Assembly (NCBI GenBank): GCA_964472135.1
Contig: CAYYJB010000034.1
Location: 1 to 24,602, forward strand
DNA from: JAUREX01 sp964472135
GTDB taxonomy: Bacteria; Pseudomonadota; Alphaproteobacteria; Rhodobacterales; Rhodobacteraceae
Reading direction: 5' to 3'
DNA length: 24,602 bases
The position numbers and the translations under genes are program-made. Under the pieces are notes generated by a model that saw only the letters and a list, made by a program, of their open reading frames with translations, had not been told where the DNA came from and ran no database searches. This document shows, piece after piece, positions 21,064-24,602 of this stretch (position 1 is the first letter of the stretch; every line of letters starts with the position of its first letter).

Positions 21064-22080
21064 ATGGGCATGATGGCGCCCCCGCCCCATATCCCCGTGC
21101 TGATCGGACCGCTGATCGCGGCGGTGGCGCCCGTGCGCGGCACCTGGGTCGATGGCACCTTCGGGGCGGGCGGATATGCGCGCGCGCTCATCGAGGCCGG
21201 CGCGACGCGCGTCATCGGCATCGACCGCGACCCGCGCGCGCTCGCGCTCGCGGCGGGCTGGGCGGGCGCGCTCGGCGATCGGCTGACGCTCGTGCAGGGG
21301 AATTTCGCCGATCTCGACACGCTCGCGGGCGGTCCGGTCGATGGGGTGGTGCTCGATCTTGGCGTGTCGTCGATGCAGATCGACGAGGCCGCGCGCGGGT
21401 TCTCCTTCCTGCGCGACGGGCCGCTCGACATGCGGATGGGCGCCGAGGGCCCGACGGCGGCCGACATCGTGAACCGCGCGCCCGAGGCCGCGATCGCCGA
21501 CATCCTCTATCACTATGGCGAAGAGCACGCCGCGCGGCGCATCGCGCGCGCGATCGTCGCCGCGCGCGCCGTGGCGCCGATCGAGACGACGCGGGCGCTG
21601 GCCGAGATCGTGGCGGGCTGCCTGCCCCGGCCCAAGCCCGGCCAGAGCCACCCCGCGACGCGCAGCTTTCAGGCGCTGCGCATCGCCGTCAACGCCGAGT
21701 TCGAGGCCCTCGTCGCGGGGCTGGCGGCGGCCGAGCGCGCGCTGCGCCCGGGCGGGTTGCTGGCTGTCGTGACGTTCCATTCGCTCGAGGATCGCATCGT
21801 CAAGCGCTTCATCGCCGAGGCAGCGGATCCTGCGCGCGGGCAGAGCCGCCACATGCCGGGCGCCGCCCCCGCCCCCGCGCGGTTCGAGGCGGTGACGCGG
21901 CGCGCCATCGCCCCCGACGCGGCCGAGATCGCGGCCAATCCGCGCGCGCGCTCGGCCCATCTGCGGGTGGCGCGCCGCACCTCGGCACCGCCTGCGGCAC
22001 CCGATCCGCGCGCGCTCGGCGTCCCGGCGCTGCCTGGCGCGCAACCCGGCCGCACCACTATCCGCGGCAGGGGGCGCTGA
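21064..22080 (+). CDS. rsmH: 16S rRNA m4C1402 methyltransferase RsmH
   Basis: A 338-residue SAM-dependent enzyme (former MraW) that N4-methylates C1402 of 16S rRNA in the ribosomal P site. Readable motifs are HIPVLIGPLI at the start, the SAM-binding DGTFGAGGYARAL and VIGIDRDPRAL, VVLDLGVSSMQID, then RSFQALRIAVNAEFEAL and VVTFHSLEDRIVKRF. The C-terminus is a Pro/Arg-rich tail. ATG 21064 has a GAGGGGGGG site formed by the end of mraZ. Its TGA shares a base with the ftsL ATG. Confidence 0.97.
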   Translation: MGMMAPPPHIPVLIGPLIAAVAPVRGTWVDGTFGAGGYARALIEAGATRVIGIDRDPRALALAAGWAGALGDRLTLVQGNFADLDTLAGGPVDGVVLDLGVSSMQIDEAARGFSFLRDGPLDMRMGAEGPTAADIVNRAPEAAIADILYHYGEEHAARRIARAIVAARAVAPIETTRALAEIVAGCLPRPKPGQSHPATRSFQALRIAVNAEFEALVAGLAAAERALRPGGLLAVVTFHSLEDRIVKRFIAEAADPARGQSRHMPGAAPAPARFEAVTRRAIAPDAAEIAANPRARSAHLRVARRTSAPPAAPDPRALGVPALPGAQPGRTTIRGRGR

Positions 22081-22409
22081 TGCGCACGCTGCTCATACTC
22101 TTTGCGGGTTTCGGGGTTCTGAGCATGGCCTTCTGGGCCTATCGCGAGAATTACGCGACCCAGCAGGCCCTGCGCGAGGTCGCCGCCCTTCAGCGCGAAG
22201 TCGCGGCCCTGCGCGAGGCGATCGCGGTCAACCGCGCCGAATGGGCCTATCTCAACCGTCCCGACCGGCTGGCCGAGCTGGTCGTCGCCAACGTCGGGGC
22301 GCTGCCCTTGTTCGCGATCACACCCGAACAGTTCGCGGCGCTGTCGAACCTGCCGCTACCCTCGCTCGGCCCCGCCGAGGTCGAGGCGGCCGAGGCGGAG
22401 GGCCAGTGA
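22080..22409 (+). CDS. ftsL: Cell division protein FtsL
   Basis: A 109-residue bitopic protein of the divisome, partner of FtsB and FtsQ. It has one membrane segment at about residues 3-20 (LLILFAGFGVLSMAFWAY). A short periplasmic coiled coil with heptad-like repeats follows (QALREVAALQREVAALREAI), then the conserved WAYLNRPDRLAELV motif. The C-terminus is acidic. Start and stop overlap the neighbouring genes by one base each, so rsmH, ftsL and ftsI form a translationally coupled run. Confidence 0.95.
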   Translation: MRTLLILFAGFGVLSMAFWAYRENYATQQALREVAALQREVAALREAIAVNRAEWAYLNRPDRLAELVVANVGALPLFAITPEQFAALSNLPLPSLGPAEVEAAEAEGQ

Positions 22410-24193
22410 TGCGCACCCCGCTGCGCCCGCTGCCGCAGATCCTGCGCGCCCGGGTCGAGGGGGAAGACCCCGATCTGATCGAGGCCGCGAACATCCGGCT
22501 GCGCCACGAAGAAATGCGCGAGCGCGCGCGCGCCACCGCCGCGCAGCGCATCTGGTTCCTGACGGCGACCTTCTGCGTGCTCTTCGTCATCATCGGGATG
22601 CGCATGGGCGTGCTGGCGGCGACCGAACCGATCGAGCCCGGCATCGCCGAGGCGCGCGCCGAGATCCAGGCCCAGCGTGCCGACATCGTCGACCGGCAGG
22701 GCAGGGTGATGGCGACGAACCTTGTCACCCACGCCCTCTATGCCCACCCGCGCGACATGATCGACCCGATCGGCAGCGCCCGGGCGCTGGCCGCGATCTT
22801 CCCCGACCTCGACGCCGATACGCTGGCCCGCCAGTTCACCTCGGGGCGCAGCTTCGTCTGGGTGCGCCGCACCCTCTCGCCCGAGCAGCGCCAGCGGGTG
22901 CACGAGATCGGCGAGCCGGGCCTTCTGTTCGGCGCGCGCGAGATGCGCCTTTATCCCAACGGCCGCATTGCGGCGCATGTGCTGGGCGGGGCGTCCTTCG
23001 GGCAGGAGGGGGTCGATTCGGCCGAGGTCATCGGCACGGCGGGGATCGAGCGCGCGCTCGACCAGCGGCTGCGCGATCCGGCGCTGCTCGGCCAGCCGCT
23101 GGTGATGTCGATCGACCTCTCGGTGCAGGCGGCGCTGACCGAGACGCTCGAGGCGGGCATGCAGATCATGAACGCCAAGGGGGCGGCGGCCCTCGTGATG
23201 GATGCGCGCACGGGCGAAATCCTCGCCATGGTGTCGCTGCCCGACTTCGACCCGAATGACCGGCCGAACCCGCGCGTGACGGGCGATCCGGGCGACAGCC
23301 CCCTCTTCAACCGCGCGCTGCAGGGGGTCTATGAACTCGGCTCGGTGATGAAGGTCTTCCCGGTGGCGCAGGCGCTCGAGCTCGGCCTCGTCGGGCCGCG
23401 CACGGTGATGGATGTCAGGGGGCCGATCCGCGCCGGACGCGCGACAGTGCGCGACCATCCGACCACGCCGCGCGTGCTGACGGTCGCGGGCGTCATCGCC
23501 AAGAGTTCGAACGTCGGGACGGTGAAACTCGCGACCCAGATCGGCCACGGCCCGCAGGAGGAATTCCTGCGCCGCCTCGGCTTCTTCGCGCCCGTGCCCC
23601 TCGAACTCAGCGAGGCGGCCGGCGCGCGCCCCCTCGTGCCTGCGCGATGGTCCGACACCACCGCCGCGACCGTCGCCTATGGCCACGGCATCTCGGCCAA
23701 CCTCGTGCATCTCGCCTCGGCCTATGCGAGCCTGGTGAACGGCGGCCTGCGCATCAGCCCGACGCTCGTGCGCCGGGATGATCCGGCGCTGGGCGAGCGC
23801 GTGATCGCCCCCGAGACATCGGCCCAGATGCGCGGCATCCTGCGCTCGACCGTCACTCAGGGGACGGCGCGGCAGGCCGAGGTCGCGGGCTATTACCTCG
23901 GCGGCAAGACCGGGACGGCCGAGAAGCCCAGCCGGGGCGGCGGCTATGTCGAGGACAAGGTGGTCGCGACCTTTGCCGGCGCCTTTCCGATGACCGACCC
24001 GCGCTATGTCATCGTCGTATCGCTCGACGAGGCCGAGGATACGACCGGCACCGAGGCCCGCCGCACCGCGGGCTGGACGACAGTGCCCGTCGTGCAGGTG
24101 GTCCTGCGCCGCATCGGCCCGCTGCTCGGGGTCAGGCCCGAGCCCGAGCCGGCGGAAACCGTCCTTGCCGATTACCCCGTCCTCAGCGAATAG
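22409..24193 (+). CDS. ftsI: Peptidoglycan transpeptidase FtsI (PBP3)
   Basis: A 594-residue class B penicillin-binding protein that cross-links septal peptidoglycan. After a basic cytoplasmic tail there is one membrane anchor at about 48-66, then the dimerisation/pedestal domain starting AQRADIVDRQGRVMATNL. The transpeptidase active site is complete: Ser312-Val-Met-Lys315 in YELGSVMKVF (SxxK), Ser366-x-Asn368 in AKSSNVGTVK (SxN), and Lys500-Thr-Gly in LGGKTGTAEK. The length and order match FtsI of Rhodobacterales. The start ATG overlaps the ftsL stop by one base. murE follows after 38 bases. Confidence 0.98.
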   Translation: MRTPLRPLPQILRARVEGEDPDLIEAANIRLRHEEMRERARATAAQRIWFLTATFCVLFVIIGMRMGVLAATEPIEPGIAEARAEIQAQRADIVDRQGRVMATNLVTHALYAHPRDMIDPIGSARALAAIFPDLDADTLARQFTSGRSFVWVRRTLSPEQRQRVHEIGEPGLLFGAREMRLYPNGRIAAHVLGGASFGQEGVDSAEVIGTAGIERALDQRLRDPALLGQPLVMSIDLSVQAALTETLEAGMQIMNAKGAAALVMDARTGEILAMVSLPDFDPNDRPNPRVTGDPGDSPLFNRALQGVYELGSVMKVFPVAQALELGLVGPRTVMDVRGPIRAGRATVRDHPTTPRVLTVAGVIAKSSNVGTVKLATQIGHGPQEEFLRRLGFFAPVPLELSEAAGARPLVPARWSDTTAATVAYGHGISANLVHLASAYASLVNGGLRISPTLVRRDDPALGERVIAPETSAQMRGILRSTVTQGTARQAEVAGYYLGGKTGTAEKPSRGGGYVEDKVVATFAGAFPMTDPRYVIVVSLDEAEDTTGTEARRTAGWTTVPVVQVVLRRIGPLLGVRPEPEPAETVLADYPVLSE

Positions 24194-24231
24194 GGGTCGG
24201 GCACGGATGGGGCACGATCACGGAGGCTGGG

Positions 24232-24602
24232 GTGGCTGAGCGGGCGCGCGCGCGTCTGGCCGATCTGGGCCTCGGGCCGGACGCGGGCGGCATCAGCGTG
24301 TCGGGCATCAGCGTGTCGGGCATCAGCGTGTCGGGCATCGCCACCGAAAGCCGCGCGGTCCGGCCGGGGATGCTGTTCGCCGCGCTGCCCGGCACGCGCG
24401 TGCATGGCGCGCGCTTCGCGGCCGAGGCCGCGGCGGCTGGCGCGGCGGCGATCATGACCGATGCGGCAGGGGCGGCGCTGGCGCGCGCGGCGCTCGGCGG
24501 TTACCCCGATGTGGCGCTGATCGTGGTCGAGGACGCGCGCGCCGCGCTTGCCCATGCGGCCGCGCTCTGGTTCGGCGCCCAGCCCGGGGTGATGGCGGCG
24601 GT
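24232..24602 (+). CDS. murE: UDP-MurNAc-tripeptide synthetase MurE (partial, N-terminus)
   Basis: The first 123 codons of MurE, which adds the third amino acid (meso-diaminopimelate in most Gram-negatives) to UDP-MurNAc-L-Ala-D-Glu. The N-terminal Mur domain is recognisable from GIATESRAVRPGMLFAALPG, TRVHGARFAAEAAAAGAAAI and the LAHAAALWFGAQPG segment just before the window edge; the ATP-binding loop lies beyond it. GTG 24232 is the start because GGAGG (24222-24226) is five bases upstream. Odd feature: the strand before GIATESR is expanded into three tandem ISVSG units (see repeat). Confidence 0.93.
   Translation, partial: MAERARARLADLGLGPDAGGISVSGISVSGISVSGIATESRAVRPGMLFAALPGTRVHGARFAAEAAAAGAAAIMTDAAGAALARAALGGYPDVALIVVEDARAALAHAAALWFGAQPGVMAA
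24289..24339 (+). repeat. Three perfect 15-bp tandem units inside murE
   Basis: The unit GGCATCAGCGTGTCG occurs without change at 24289, 24304 and 24319, followed by a partial GGCATC. It encodes GISVS three times, keeps the reading frame, and sits in the first strand of the Mur N-terminal domain. A single copy is expected from the family pattern. Confidence 0.9.

Noticed and set aside
24207..24239. A ten-codon frame MGHDHGGWGG between ftsI and murE, ending over the murE start
   Set aside because: It has no ribosome site of its own; its bases are explained by the murE ribosome site.

Overview
The window is a dense, very G+C-rich stretch of ordinary bacterial chromosome. The gene families and their order (yajC-secD-secF with a Mth938-type protein; DUF177-rpmF-plsX-fabH-ihfA-merR; mraZ-rsmH-ftsL-ftsI-murE; the COG3146 acyltransferase; the A-type Fe-S carrier next to dgt) point to an alphaproteobacterium, most likely of the Rhodobacteraceae/Rhodobacterales. 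I cannot name a genus. Nearly all genes are housekeeping. I see no phage, insertion sequence, CRISPR array or defence cluster.

Layout. 1-92: start of ilvB (minus), preceded by a promoter and an attenuator-like leader. 495-3851: yajC, secD, secF and a Mth938-domain gene, a membrane-export operon. 3923-5107: RNase D (rnd), convergent with a small lipoprotein gene (5112-5549). 5670-9017: sufE, a RidA-family protein, a glycerophosphodiester phosphodiesterase, a FemAB/GNAT-like acyltransferase and phhB. 9018-9992: two tRNA genes (Cys on minus, Ser on plus) in a gene-poor kilobase that also holds a possible decayed nuclease fragment. 9993-12396: tyrS (minus) and anmK (plus), divergent. 12404-13093: a promoter inside a palindrome, a 60-residue Gln-rich repeat protein and a small TfoX C-terminal-domain protein. 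13094-13957: ndk and an A-type Fe-S carrier (minus). 14065-15225: dgt, overlapping bamE tail to tail. 15781-19824: DUF177, rpmF, plsX, fabH, ihfA and a MerR regulator. 19825-20555: a 730-base non-coding interval with a minus-strand terminator, a 10-bp-phased CCC(A/G) repeat that looks like a MraZ operator, and a long structured mraZ leader. 20556-24602: the start of the division/cell-wall (dcw) cluster: mraZ, rsmH, ftsL, ftsI and murE (cut by the window end).

How the genes work together. The left part deals with protein export (YajC-SecDF) and RNA/Fe-S maintenance. The right part couples fatty-acid and phospholipid initiation (PlsX, FabH) to ribosome protein L32 and the nucleoid protein IHF, then moves into septal peptidoglycan synthesis. 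The parts most worth a second look are non-coding or small: the ilvB leader, the repeat protein with its palindromic promoter, the mraZ operator and leader, the unexplained minus-strand terminator after merR, and a triplicated 15-bp unit inside murE. No clearly new multi-gene system is visible.
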